Shown one piece after another: positions 45,110 to 56,794 of a stretch of DNA of 64,000 nt. The translations under genes were made by a program, and so were the position numbers. The DNA comes from Owenia fusiformis (taxonomy: Eukaryota > Annelida > Polychaeta > Sabellida > Oweniidae). Every line of letters starts with the position of its first letter. The stretch's first letter is position 1. The notes under the pieces are model-generated. The model made no database searches, was not told the origin of the DNA, and saw nothing but the letters and a program-made list of their open reading frames with translations. The stretch is from the NCBI GenBank assembly GCA_903813345.2, contig CAIIXF020000003.1, positions 2,756,109 through 2,820,108 on the forward strand, written 5' to 3'.

Positions 45110-47083
45110 TCAATTTTTCAATTTTTCAATTATTTATTTCATAATTCTTATATAATATACACTATAAAAACAAGCCGCTAGACACCCTAGTGGGTATATG
45201 TTGCGGTTTAACAGAAATCATTAAAATGACAACTAGACTACATATAAAAGAAAACACTTATATTATGTTACATGTAGGTATATAAAAATGGTATTAACAA
45301 TTAATCTAAGGATGTACAATGTAAAAATACAAAAATAGGTACCAGTATAAAATCAACAGTATAGTATGAAATTGGTATTATACATTATCGATAGATGAGT
45401 AGTTTTTTATATGAAGATTTGAAAATATTTAGAGTGGAGCATTTTTTAATATCATGTGGTAGAGCATTCCAAAGATTAGGACCCAGATAGCGAAGGGAAA
45501 GTTTGGAGCATTTAGGGATATGAAAATAATGTAATTGTCTTGTGTAATGATGATGAATATTAATGTTGATATCAAACAAGTCTTGAAATAGATTTTTTGG
45601 AAGACTGGGGTGCTTATTAAAGATTTTGTACATGAACTGACCAGTACAATATCTGTTGACATCAAAAATATTTAATATTCTAAGATCTTTAAATAGGGGA
45701 GCGGAGTGAGAAAGTCTATCCTTATTTAAAGCTAGCCTTAAGAATTGTTTCTGCAGTTTATGTAGACGATCATAAAATGATTTAAATGTGTTACCCCAGA
45801 TTATGTTGCAATAATTTAATTGAGAGTGTATCAATGAGTAGTAAATTGTTTTGAAACTGTCTATTTGAAGTAGATGTTTAATGTGATAAAGAGAACCAAT
45901 GACGCGAGAAATCTTTGTTTCAACAGATTTTATGTGCTCTTTAAATTTCAAGTTTTTATCAATAATAATTCCAAGAAAGTCAATTTTTTCCCGGAAATTT
46001 ATGTTCTCATTGCGTATTTTAAGATTCAGATTTGTTTGATTTTTTTGGGGTCCAAATAGAATAGCATTGGTTTTGCCAATATTAAGTGAAAGTTTGTTTG
46101 CTTTTATCCAGTCATCTATTGAATTCAAGTTTGCATTAGTTCTAGTCATAAGTTCATTTAAATCATAATCACTATCAAGAAGATTGGTGTCATCAGCAAA
46201 CATAATAAATTTTAGATTAGGGGCAACAAAAGGCAGATCATTTATGTAAAGAATAAATAATAGTGGTCCAAGTACCGAGCCCTGCGGAACACCACAATTT
46301 AGAGATGATTGTTTAGATTCATAATTGTTAATGGTGACATATTGTTTGCGGTCTTTTAAATAACTTTCAAACCAGGACTTAGCTATTCCTCTGATGCCAT
46401 AATATTCAAGTTTTTGTATCAAAATGTCATGATTAATTGTGTCAAAGGCCTTGGAAAAATCTAATGTTATGCCAATGCTCGTTTTCCCCAAATCAGTTGA
46501 TTTTCGAATTTGTTCAATGAAATATAAAATGGCCATGTAGGTAGAGTTGAATTTCTGAAATCCAAATTGATAAGTAAAAATAATTTCAAAACGTTCTAAA
46601 AAACCAGTGAGTTTGGCGTGCATGAGCTTTTCTAACAATTTAGAAAATACAGATAAAACTGAAATTGGTCTATAGTTCGAAGGATTTGTAGTGACACCTT
46701 TTTTAAATACAGGTGTTACTTTGGCCAATTTGAGGGCGTCTGGGAAAATACCAGATTTAAAAGATAAGTTAAATATATACAAGAGTGGATCAATTAAAAA
46801 CTGTCTTGCAGACTTAATAAGTGATGGTAGAATCCCATCAGGTCCAGGCGAGGAAGATTTTAGAAGACACATTTCTAATTCAAGCTCAGTTTTTGAGGTC
46901 TTTTTGAGATAAATAGATGATTGAACTTTTTGAGCTCTTGCTAGGTATTCATTAAAGCATTTTTTGGATTTTGGAATCTCCTTGGCTAGATTTTTACCAA
47001 TATTGGTAAAAAAATTATTAAATCCATTGGAAATGATTTCATGATCTGTTGTTTCCTTTCCATTTATAGTGAATTTAGGTAAA
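45110..47083 (-). mobile_element. 5'-truncated CR1-like LINE
   Basis: Minus-strand insertion within the foldback element. The 3' end (left side, 45113-45135) is a short microsatellite, TTTCAATTTTTCAATTTTTC, which read on the coding strand is an (ATTGAAAA)-type tail as in CR1/L2-group LINEs. The 5' truncation is at about 47083. A 3' untranslated region of about 270 bp lies between the stop (45385) and the tail. Confidence 0.9.
45385..47083 (-). CDS. LINE reverse transcriptase, uninterrupted 566-codon fragment
   Basis: The frame is open from the truncation point: FNNFFTNIGKNLAKEIP (linker), SSSPGPDGIL, PVFKKG--TNPSNYRPISVL, TLDFSKAFDTINHDIL (first catalytic Asp), GVPQGSVLGPLLFILYIND, then FADDTNLL (catalytic FADD box) and the post-RT region ending at the stop 45385. 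It lacks the N-terminal endonuclease because of 5' truncation. The first ATG inside is 46872, but this is not a native start. All catalytic RT motifs are present and no stop or frameshift is seen, so this copy is much younger than the LINE at 25-28 kb. It cannot mobilise itself without the endonuclease and 5' end. Confidence 0.93.
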
Positions 47084-47854
47084 ATGAATAAAATGTAATT
47101 TTCCCCATGTATGTATGTATGTATTTTTCTGATATTACAAGTTTCTATAGTTAATTTATTGACTTTTTAGAAAACGAACAGGTATAAGTTGCATTCAAAA
47201 ATCCTCATTGGCTGCAATTATAAGTTGTTATCAATATAAGGCGCTACTTAAGTGTCCCTGCCTCAGAAAGCCCACTAAATTTTCTAATATTGCAGATTTC
47301 TATTGGTAATATATTGATTTTAAATAGACCATATAGGCACATTTCAATAATCTCTTGTTTTAAGTAGTTAAATCGTTAAATTGCAAACAAAAATTTTCTT
47401 GAAAAGCTATGCTTCCGAGATGAAATGTGCCTGTTTGGATTTTTTAAAGTCAATATATCAACTATAGAAATCTGCAATATTCCAAAAATTCACATTGGAC
47501 TTTTTTGGGAAAGGTCACTTTAGTAAAACCATATGGCAGTCAATGAGGATTTTTGTATGCGACTTATATCTAAATATATTAAGGACAAAACATTTTTAGG
47601 AGTGTGCCTGTCGAATTTTAAAAAGTCAATAAATAAATTATAGAAATCTGCAATGTCAGAAAATTTCAAAGTGGACTTTTAGAGAAAATGACACTTCATT
47701 ATTAAAGCCATGTTGACAGCGGGCCCAATGGAAACATGCACAATTTTCGAAGCCTGTTATTATCCACTAGGGCCACTTTTTGACACCACTTCGGTGGATA
47801 TCAGAAATATATGTATATATTAATGAGACTTTGGTCAAAAAATGGTGCCATATA

Positions 47855-48712
47855 CAGGGTGGTCCAAAAAATTGGAACACTTGTTAATGAACGCAATACC
47901 TTTATTTTTCTTCTAAAATGCACCAAACTTTAACTGAGCATAGTTCTGTCATTTATCTATCTGATGTAAAGTTTATAGATGAAAACCCCAAAGTCAATGC
48001 ATTAAACTAGTCAATGTTGGCTCAGACCATCGTTATACACTTGTCAATTTCGCCGCTACATTTTCAAGTATTCTTTATTTCAAAGCGTATAATATGAACA
48101 TGTTGATTGCTATAAACATTTTATAAAATCATATTCATGAGTTGACAAGAGGTATTTACATCTAGGGTTTACCAGAAAAATATTTTACTAATGCCAACTT
48201 AAACTATACCCATTGAAATGATGATTTTCATTTAAGAGTAGGGAAGAAGGAACGTGTCAGAGTTGAGCGATTGCATAACCCTCACTGCTACTCAAGTGAC
48301 AAAAGCATTGTTCTCACTTTTCAGTAAAGGCAAAACTGGCCAGTTATTCACAAAGTTTTATTAAAAACCAACACTAAGCACATACACGTTGTATTATAAT
48401 ATATAATATACCATTTGTGTTCTGGGAGACTCCTCCATGATATTGATAAACATATTGATATATCCAATGAAAATTATTCGTATCAGAATAATGAGGAGGG
48501 GGCTTTATTTACCAGTAAAATCAGACTGTTATGGTCCCTCTCTGGAGAATATTAAATCAGTAATAAACCCAACAATAGTCAACCCAACAATATGCTTGAT
48601 ACCCATCATTTGGGTGAAACATGTTAAATATGTTACTAGGTTTGATCTCCCAGGGCAAACGTTTAGAAAGTTTGGTCAAGCTGAATAATGTTCCAATTTT
48701 TTGACCACCCTG
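47855..48712. mobile_element. 858-bp Tc1/mariner-type MITE
   Basis: The ends are CAGGGTGGTCCAAAAAATTG and its inverse (...CAATTTTTTGACCACCCTG), about 24 bp with a one-base indel, flanked by TA at 47853-47854 and 48713-48714. It lies directly against the foldback element. Short frames inside are not transposase. Confidence 0.9.
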
Positions 48713-48714
48713 TA

Positions 48715-49296
48715 TATAGCAAGTGCACTTCAAGGGTTTAACTGTCATAACTGACTCCACTATTGTTCAAAGCTCCTACTATAACAAACTTCCCAGATTT
48801 AGTTAGAGGATTACAAGTGACACACCCGATAGAATAAACAAATCACTAAACCCTTACATCATAATTACAAATAAAACTTCCTAGGGAAGCCAAATCAAAA
48901 AACGGACTTCGAGATATGACAAAGCAGATGTTGAAGAACTAAATAGAGGTATCTTTGAAATTAACATCAACAACAGAGATGATCAGTGTGTGACGAAATC
49001 CCTATGAACAAATATTTCCCCAAATCTTCGAAGAAACCATCTCAAATAAAATTACCACTTTTAGCTCAAAGCAATGGTTAAATAATTGCACCAATAATAT
49101 TTTCGACTTAAGTCAAAAGCATATGAACGCTTCAAAAATTCAAAAGACTCTTTAAGTCATGAATTTTACAAAGAAAATGCCAAAATACTTCGTGATAAAA
49201 TAACTGAAACCAAAGAAAACAACTATTCCAAGACTTGTGTAAAACATTTCAACTGAAAACAGCTTTATAAAGAAGCTCTTGAACTGAACATTGTAT
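48715..49296 (+). pseudogene. relic of a LINE linker region
   Basis: On the plus strand from about 49114 to 49255 the frame reads KSKAYERFKNSKDSLSHEFY, then LRDKITETKENNYSKT, before a stop. This is the basic linker between endonuclease and RT in CR1/Jockey-group LINEs. Upstream (48880-49110) similar but frame-broken sequence is present. The fragment is cut on the right by the MITE at 49307. Confidence 0.5.
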
Positions 49297-49306
49297 AATG
49301 ATTTCC

Positions 49307-50122
49307 TAGCCTTGCCCAAGTCGGTCTCTTTTACTTATCTTGATTTCTATTATGACCGCCTTGTACCGAAGAGAAAGCCACGTGCTTTACCGACAGTTTG
49401 TTGATGTCGGTAAAATTTGACCAATCAACGACGGCCCTGTAGCGTTAGCTCATTATTATGCAAGGTCAAAAACAAGTACACTTTTCACCGGGACTTTTCA
49501 CGAACAAATCTTGCACGAATCTGAGCACGAATTCATCATGAAAATACAAATATTTTATCAGATAAATATCAATGAAAGTTTAGTGGATGTCGGGGCATCG
49601 ATCGGATAACCAAAGGTGAGAAGATTTCAACAATAAACGTTGAAACGATCGCTGAACATGTAGGCTGAGATTCAATCACCGATCGACGACAACATGACCC
49701 GTTACATTGGACTAGTGCATTTTCATCGCGAAATCAGTTTTAAATCAACATTGAATCGCATGATTTAACTTATTAATGACTCTTACCTTCCAATGTACAT
49801 TTAATTACATAATATATTGTAACTCTAAAGAAACACTCGATCAGATCATTGAATTTCAAGTCGTAGATGGGAAGTTTGTTTTGTTTATGCAGCTCAACCT
49901 AATAACGTTTTGATTGGTCATTCAGCCTGAAGTCACACGTCGTGTCCACGCGATATCTGTCAATCAATAAGGTTTCGCGATACCCCTGATGGCGTATGTA
50001 TTATGGAAATCTCGAAACCGTTGAATATTTCAGCATAATAACAGCGGAGATGTATCGGATTGTACAAGGCGGTAATAATTCAAGATCAGATAAGTAAAAA
50101 AATACCGACTTGGGCAACGCTA
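49307..50122. mobile_element. Mutator-like MITE, copy 2 (816 bp)
   Basis: TIRs TAGCCTTGCCCAAGTCGGT (49307) and the inverse ACCGACTTGGGCAACGCTA (ending 50122). The perfect 10-bp duplication AATGATTTCC is at 49297-49306 and 50123-50132. Subterminal regions share TTACTTATCTTGATTTCTAT and GTACAAGGCGG words with copy 1. About 300 bp more internal DNA than copy 1; no transposase. Confidence 0.92.
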
Positions 50123-50424
50123 AATGATTTCCCTACTTCTTGACATTCTTAGGGTCAAGGTAGTACTTAATAGTATATCAGCCTTTTTCTACATTCAGAC
50201 TTCCCTTAAAGATCTTAGTTAAGATAAACTGATGTTTGACAAAATATGTAGAAATTAGAAATATTTACTGTTAAGTTATTTCTAAAACATGTTTAAATTT
50301 TAATGGAAAAATACTTTCTTATATTCAAAAACCAACAATTCAGTTTCCTTAAGAAATTAGGATCATTCTATGGAGCAATAAATGTATGAAAATAAAGAAA
50401 TGATAAAAAATGAAAATGAAATTG

Positions 50425-50545
50425 TTGCGGCGGAACTCGAACCCGCATTCTTATTGCTTAGAGCTACAATATTGATTTTCGTCCAGCGAGAGCTTACACG
50501 AGAGCAGGATCTATGATGCGCGAACTCACTGCGCAATAGTTACTG
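50425..50545 (-). tRNA. tRNA-derived fragment (SINE-like or pseudo-tRNA)
   Basis: On the minus strand a good T-arm (GCGGG-TTCGAGT-TCCGC) and B box are present at about 50427-50450. A D-arm-like GCGCAGTGAGTTCGCGCAT lies upstream near 50515-50535. The spacing is too long and the anticodon arm does not fold normally, so this is not an intact tRNA. It is probably a SINE head or an old tRNA pseudogene. Confidence 0.35.
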
Positions 50546-50746
50546 AAAGACTATCTTAATGCATTTATATTAAACTTTTATTCAATACGTTTTAACTCAT
50601 TCTTGAAACCCACATATTAACACCGTGTACTCATAAACTAATGGCAATATTGTTTTCCTATATCCAGTTAATGTAGCAATTGTAAATTAGAACTACAGCG
50701 ATTGAAACAGTTGACATTATTCAAGTTTTAGGATATAAATATGTAC
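50546..50746. other. no feature seen
   Basis: This would be intron downstream of the exon at 50747-51127 if that gene is real. Confidence 0.3.
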
Positions 50747-51127
50747 CTGGTCCAGTTGTTGTAGCTAGTCCAGTTGTTGTAGCTTGTCCAGTTGTTGTTT
50801 GTGGTCCAGTTGTTGTAGCTTGTCCAGTTGTTGTTTGTGGTCCAGTTGTTGTAGCTTGTCCGGTTGTGGAAACTGGTCCAGTTGTTGTTTGTGGACCAGT
50901 TGCTGTAGCTTGTCCAGTTGTTGTTTGTGGTCCAGTTGTTGTAGCTTGTCCAGTTGTTGTACTTGGTACAGTTGTTGTTGGTACATCTTCTTGAAAGTGC
51001 ACGCAAAACTCGCCTCTGCAACCTTTGGCTACCCACATGGACCCTGACATATAATCGAAGTACCATCTGTCGTTTATCGTACATCTGGTCCTGGAATATA
51101 GATCTCTAAAATTCATTTCTTGGACTC
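50747..51127 (-). CDS. internal exon of a Thr-rich, Cys-containing extracellular protein
   Basis: The minus-strand acceptor (ATGTTTGTTTCAG, just right of 51127) and donor (GGACCAG/GTACAT, 50747/50746) bound 381 bp. Both introns fall in phase 1, typical of shuffled extracellular modules. The exon encodes a compact part with three Cys and the motif MWVAKGCRGEFCVHF, then a mucin-like tail of about twelve TTTGQA / TTTGPQ repeats suited to O-glycosylation. W-V-GCRG-F motifs occur in small disulfide domains of invertebrate secreted proteins; the exact family is not certain. No signal peptide or other exons were located, and the upstream frame opens at TTG just after a stop, so the protein is partial. 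The repeat tract is likely to vary in length between individuals. Confidence 0.65.
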
Positions 51128-53440
51128 CTGAAACAAACATGTCGCTCCGAGTCTGATGTATTCTGACAAACTGCAAGCTAACTTCTATCAGACCAGGTGT
51201 AAAGTATGTGTGGACATTCAATTAACTTCTAGGAAACGCAAATACAATGCAATGTACTCTTATGTTTGTATGATGGTATTTTAGGTTATATGGAATTTCC
51301 TGAATTTATAATGGAGTTTATATATACAATGTGGAAAATAACATTACTAGCCCAGTCAAACTAATGAGAAAAGTAGCTTAACCCAAAACAAATTGCAATA
51401 GAAATCAAATTAGGTTTTAGTTATTTGCATTTATTAACCTTGAAATACATACTAAAAATCTACCAAAATCGAAGTAGTGGAACAATGTTAAAATTTGAAT
51501 CGAATATACCCCCTACCCCACCCCTTCAATTTATGAGTGCATAACTAAGAACATATTTCTTAGTTGGAGTCTTATTATTACATATGTGACGATCCTTCAG
51601 ATTACTTTGAGCATGGTAATGGGATTGCCTTGAAGGATTGTCACTTTGTTTCACTTTTGCCCTTACTTACTTTTTGTAGTTACTCTAATTTATGTTGTAT
51701 TTAATATTATGTAGATTTTGCAAAAGGGTTGTTGATATAGACAGGCAGCTGCTCTTGACTAAAATTGAGTGTCAATGTTATTCATTCAAGATCTATTGAA
51801 TTCGGGTCCTCACTTGTTTTTATCATGTAACTATAAACTTTATATTTGTATATATTATGCCATAGTTGTGTAGAGTAGTGACAGCGTATAATTTTTGTTA
51901 TAAAACTGGTCAATTTCATGTTAGCAACTGTGCTGTAAACTTTCATTCAAGGGATAGCCAAACTTTAGGTTTGTTTACTTTTATCCACAACGAGGCTAGG
52001 CTGGAAATCAGCTGTTTTAGCTCAGTGATTCTGTCTTGTCTGGGGACTCTCTCCATTGCATTGAAACGGGCCGGACGTGTATAACTTTTTGGAATTATAA
52101 CATTCAAAAACGCAACTCAAAACTGGATATTTATATAAACACAGATATACCAACTTAGGTGAACAAGTTGGGGAAGGTAATTGAATTGATTTTATTGTAA
52201 TTTTGACAGGTTTTTGACCACTGTAGTATCTTTTATTTTTTTATCTCAGTTAGCGTGTATAACATGTATAAACACTCATTTAAAACTGTTTAGGGGATTT
52301 ATTGCTAAAGGACTACTGTAGATTTGGATTATATAAAGTTTCTAGCGTCTTTTGGATCAGCTTGAACTTTGAACTGATTCAGTCTTATTCCATACTGGCA
52401 ATAACCCCCGCTTAGACGGTAAAGCTCCTTCTCAGACAATTGTCTGTAATTGGGCTTTATCACCCACTCCCTAATTTAAATCCCAGGACCTGTTTCTGTG
52501 ATTTTTCACCGCCAGTTTGGTTGGAGAAACTTCAATAAGAACAGGGGTCACTGTGTGCCGACAAGCCTCAAAGGTTACGGCAAGCAATTTCAAGCTCATT
52601 TGGCTTCAACTGGCTTATTAGAGCTTCCCATATAATTACCACAACTCCCCCTCCTAAAGGTCACGGCAAGCCATTTCAAGCCCATTTGGCTTCTTTGGGC
52701 TTCCCATTACTATTTAGACTATTTACTACAACCCCTCCCTTATACATGTTGTACCAAAAACACTGATTGTATTTATTTCTAGTCAGTTTTACACGTCTGG
52801 CCTTACTATATATTGTTGCTTATAATAGATACATCATTCACTATTCTTTTTCTTTTAACTTGGAATGATTTCTCATATTACATATCTGTTTTGATTTATA
52901 AACCTGAAATTGAGAGAGAACTTTTTGAACAATTGTAAATTCGAGAGGTCCTGGGAATTGTTATGGAACATTTGACAAGGCGTACGTAAAGTTATGGTCT
53001 TTAGGAACCGATGTAACTTATTCTAAACCAGAGTCAATGTTCCTAGGGTTCCATTGAATAATCTTTATGACCCCCCCCCCCTACATTCAACTTGAGACTG
53101 TATTAATTTTATTCGCCAAAGTTACTTTTATTGACCCATTAGAAAACACACTTTTGTATCTTTGTATGTGTATGTTCATGCCTGGGTATTTAAAAGGGAT
53201 CCTGAGCATTCTGTCTGACCATAATCAAACAGCTGATCACTGATTCTGCACCCAGTACCTGCAGAGTCAAAGTCAGTATTGAAGCCAGTTCATAAGGCTT
53301 TAAGCCCATTTGAGATGCTGTCTAGACACTATGACCACCCCCTGACTACATAGCTTGAGTTGGTATAGATTCCATTTAGGGTCTTTTAGCCTGACACTTG
53401 CTTGTATGGGGTTCTAGTCAGTGTTTACCATCTACCCCTC
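51128..53440. other. gene-free stretch
   Basis: No convincing exon. A diverged direct repeat (CAAAGGTTACGGCAAGCAATTT / TAAAGGTCACGGCAAGCCA, followed by CCCATTTGGCTTC) lies at about 52569-52730. A C-run is at 53070-53081. The 72-codon frame at 51866-52084 is unremarkable. Confidence 0.4.
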
Positions 53441-53454
53441 AGTAGTATATATCG

Positions 53455-53560
53455 TTGGAATGACCACCTAGTATATTGTACATAAAATGTATTGTACATA
53501 AAATGTAAATTCCATTGTACATAAAATGTACCACCTAGTATATTGTACATAAAATGTAAA
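53455..53560. repeat. ATTGTACATAAAATGTA minirepeats
   Basis: ATTGTACATAAAATGTA occurs four times between 53474 and 53560, partly separated by CCACCTAGTAT, which is itself repeated. Confidence 0.85.
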
Positions 53561-53579
53561 CAATTTGAAGCAATACGGG

Positions 53580-53890
53580 AATCAGCAGCCAATAGGCAGG
53601 GTCGAATCGAAGATTTTACCTACATTTTGGGATGAATCCAAAGTCCTGTGGATGAGGAATTTCAACATCTGAATATGTAGCCAATAGGCAGGGTCGAATC
53701 GAAGATTTTACCTACATTTTGGGATGAATCCAAAGTCCCGTGGATGAGGAATTTCACCATCTGATGAAGATGTCGTTTTTTCACCATTCATGACATCATT
53801 TAGATTTACCTACATTTTGGGATGAATCCAAAGTCCTGTGGATGAGGAATTTCACCATCTGAAGATGTCGTTTTTCACCATTTAAAGATT
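53580..53890. repeat. degenerate tandem repeat, about 90-150 bp
   Basis: TTTACCTACATTTTGGGATG then AATCCAAAGTCCTGTGGATG then AGGAATTTCA recurs at about 53616, 53705 and 53801; the first two copies also share AGCCAATAGGCAGGGTCGAA. Confidence 0.9.
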
Positions 53891-54800
53891 TTCCTACATT
53901 TTGAGGTAAGATGGATCCAAAGTCATGTGGTTTTTCAACATTTTATCGAGAAGGCGATAAACTATATAACGGGGCGAGTTTTAAACAGGTCTGCCTGATC
54001 ACGTCATCTGCAGCAGAAAAACAGGTATGTTGAAAAAAACTTTAAAAACTTAAGGTGCTGTTCTAGGTCCGCATTAAGGGATATAAAAATTGGACGGGAA
54101 GCTGAGCTAAGACATCCGCCCTACTGAGCTATGTAGAGCCATTGATGAATACGACTGTTAACCACCCGTTTATATACTGATTAGGAGCTACTTGGGCTGG
54201 AGAATATGTCACTGATTAAGGAGACCGAAACGCGATCGAGTCTCGAAATACGAGTCCAAAAATGTTTTTAACCCTAAATTAGGTGGCCGAAAATTAAAAT
54301 CGACACGTCCGTTTAACATGGCAAAAGCCATTGGCGCTGGGAAACGTCAGAAATTAGGAGACCAAAAATATGTTACAGTCGAATTAGGATGCTCGAAAGC
54401 TATTCCAGACCCGCATTTAGAGATCGAAAAGCATGACACATGGCATACAGATGAACTTAGTTGTTTAAAGGAGCCGAGCTCCTTTAAACAACTCGCGTAC
54501 CGTACAGACTCAGAGCCGTATACTAGAGTATACTCCCCAGTAAGCAGCAGCATGATCGGGGAGAGACAAAATGACACACTTCATTTAGTCACTTTTAAAA
54601 ATAACGTATTCCTCCATTTGAAGATAACATTTTTCAACATTTACAGATAAGATTTTCCTACATTTTGAGGTAAAATGGATCCAAAGTCCTGTGGTTTGTC
54701 AACATTTTATCGATAAGGCGATATACTATATAATGGGTTGAGTTTTAGACAGGTCCGACTCGCCTAATCGCGTCATCTGCAACAGAAAACAGGTATGTTG
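53886..54800. repeat. 150-bp direct duplication flanking a spacer
   Basis: GATTTTCCTACATTTTGAGG...TCAACATTTTATCGA-AAGGCGATA...CGCGTCATCTGCA-CAGAAAACAGGTATGTTGA is present at 53886-54032 and again at 54648-54800. The middle (54033-54647) includes the array units described separately. Confidence 0.85.
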
Positions 54801-54918
54801 AAAATACATTTGTTTAAGAAATCCGATATGCAAGTTAGCCCGAAATAACAACCTCAAAATATTTTAAACTAAATTAGAAGACTGAAATGCAATTGCGTTT
54901 AGAAATACGTCTGTTTAA
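54200..54918. repeat. degenerate ~75-bp array, left part
   Basis: The unit AATTAGGAGACCGAAA..CGATCGAGTCTCGAAATACG..CCAAAAATATTTTTAA recurs near 54215, 54345 and 54870. The same array continues at 61531-61800, on the far side of the 6.6-kb TTAA element. The open frames at 54318-54650 lie in this repeat. Confidence 0.7.
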
Positions 54919-56260
54919 CAAACAGGATCTTAAGAGGTTCTGGACAAATCATTTGATTCTGGACTTGTCATATTTTTTTTTCAACGAAATCACATCCAAG
55001 GGTTGAATTTTTATTAGCTATTTAGAGAGTGAGTCCTGCCTAGTATTAATTTCAATAAAAAAGTTAAAATAGAACCCTATTTGAGAGTCAATCTTATACT
55101 TACATTACATTGATAAATTAAGGCAAATCCTGAAATATCTTTAAAGTGCGTTTTTTAATGAAATATTATCCAGCAAGTATTTAAATGAAACGGTCTTATT
55201 TAAATACAAATCATAACATGATATTTTTCATGAAACATTTTTCAATGAAATTCAATTGAAGGGTCAAGATAAAACGAGCTAATTAAGGTGAAAACCCTTA
55301 CATGATGATGTGTTTTCATAACTTCTTTCATAAAATTCCATCAAGGGGTGAAGATAAAATGATCGAATTTAAGTGATTTAAGGATCACGAGAATATGTTT
55401 TCTTTGATATTTTCTATGAAATCCCATCCAATGGTCAAGGTAAAATTTTGATTTTGATTTTGATTTGGTCACGTGTTCGAAAGATCCATATAAGGCCCAT
55501 AGAACCATATAGGAACGTCATTTTGAATGTCACGTGATAGATCCATATAAGGCTTTTAGAACCATTTATGGAAAGATGAGGGGAAGCCCCTGACACCTGT
55601 TTCACGATTTTTATGCACTTCATTATTGTACCGAAGTTTGCCGATTCGATTCGTCGTATTTCGGAATCCTGGTGACAATTTTATACTCCATTGGAGTATT
55701 TTTGACCTACTTCTTATGACGGAAATTCCCGAACCTTGTTCGGATTAATCCGGATTTTCTGACCTACCTTATCTACCGAGATTTCACGAGTTAACATTCG
55801 TCTCATTCCGGAATCCTGGTGACAATTTTATACTCCATTGGAGTATTTTTGATCTACTTTTTCTGGATTTTGCCCTACTTATTATATCTTGACAACAAGC
55901 AAATCAAAAAGTTCGACATGAACGGGTCTCGATCAACTAACCTAGACTATGGAAGCCAGGCACGCTAACCATGAGGCCAACGAGCTACCGATATGAAAGA
56001 ACAAAAGTATTATATATTTATACCGAGCGTCAATTCAAAATGATCCGCACTTTTGTCTCCACTTAAATACAACTCGTCAGTTGTATCCAGAATAGTAGAA
56101 CGCCTATGGCGCTAGTGAATAACCAAGTCCCAGGTGAGTGGTTCGTATCCCTCCATGATATACTATTTTTGTTTTATTAAATACGACAGAAAGGAGCAAG
56201 GTGTAGGTTGAAAACAAGACGTTAGTTTGTTTCAAAACAGTTTGGAAACATTAATCTCTG
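54919..56260. repeat. left 1.34-kb terminal inverted repeat
   Basis: Inverse of 60195-61526. Contains two inner direct repeats (TTCGGAATCCTGGTGACAAT-TTTATACTCC near 55670 and 55817), the motif ATTTTGATTTTGATTTTG and a tRNA-derived segment at 55922-55989. The 60-codon frame conserved in both arms simply reflects the DNA identity. Confidence 0.93.
55922..55989 (-). tRNA. tRNA-derived segment in left arm
   Basis: Inverse of 60468-60535; same A-box and B-box words with one or two changes (ATGAGGCCAACG for CTAATGG context). Not an intact tRNA. Confidence 0.4.
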
Positions 56261-56794
56261 GAACATTATTTTTTCAACACTGATACAAATTTCCCTGACA
56301 TTTCCCTGACATGTCTACCGTTTCAAAATTCCCGGTCATCTTTGGCCCTTTTGACCTAATTTTAAAATTACCTGACATTTCCAGCACTTGGAAAATCAAG
56401 TCAATTTCCTGACATTTCCAGGTGTGTACGAACCCTGGAAATATCCCACTGGCTCGCCCTATGAATCGCTATCACAGATTGGATTGATTAGTGTTTCAAA
56501 ATGGTGGACGAAGTGTTTGATTAGATAATTTACATATTAAGCTTCTTAAAGGGGCAACAAGGCCTGTACATAGAAAATTCGAAATTTTTTACATTTTCTG
56601 AATTTTTAGGGCAACATTTGGCTTTAACATCTTTTTTTATACATTTTTTCTTAAAATGTATGGATAAACAATAAAATTTCAGCATTAAGCAGTGCAAATT
56701 CAGTTCAAAGCTTCTATAAAGGGAGTCCAACTTATAGATTTTGAAAATCCGACTCGTTTAAAGAAGAATATCAGCAGCTTAAATCACGCCTTGT
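56261..56794. other. centre of the TTAA element, unassigned
   Basis: No gene; AT-rich. The minus-strand frame 56530-56730 has no resemblance to transposase. Confidence 0.4.

Larger units (their letters stand above)
44044..47849. mobile_element. foldback element of repeated modules
   Basis: The left end GGCGCCATTTCCTGTCCAAA (44044) is the diverged inverse of the right end TTTGGTCAAAAAATGGTGCC (47849). ACCGAAGTGGT and GATAACAGGCCTCGAAAATT pair with CCACTTCGGTGG and AATTTTCGAAGCCTGTTATT. Several modules (CAAACAGGCACAATT, GCCATTGGCTGCCATTATAA, TCCACTATG..ATTTTC) repeat in direct order at 44160-45110 and 47090-47390, then inverted at 47400-47770. A LINE fragment is nested at 45110-47083. Confidence 0.75.

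Noticed and set aside
50784-51047. Plus-strand Cys/Ser-rich 87-codon frame
   Set aside because: Antisense shadow of the Thr-rich exon; the minus-strand reading has splice sites and a plausible protein.
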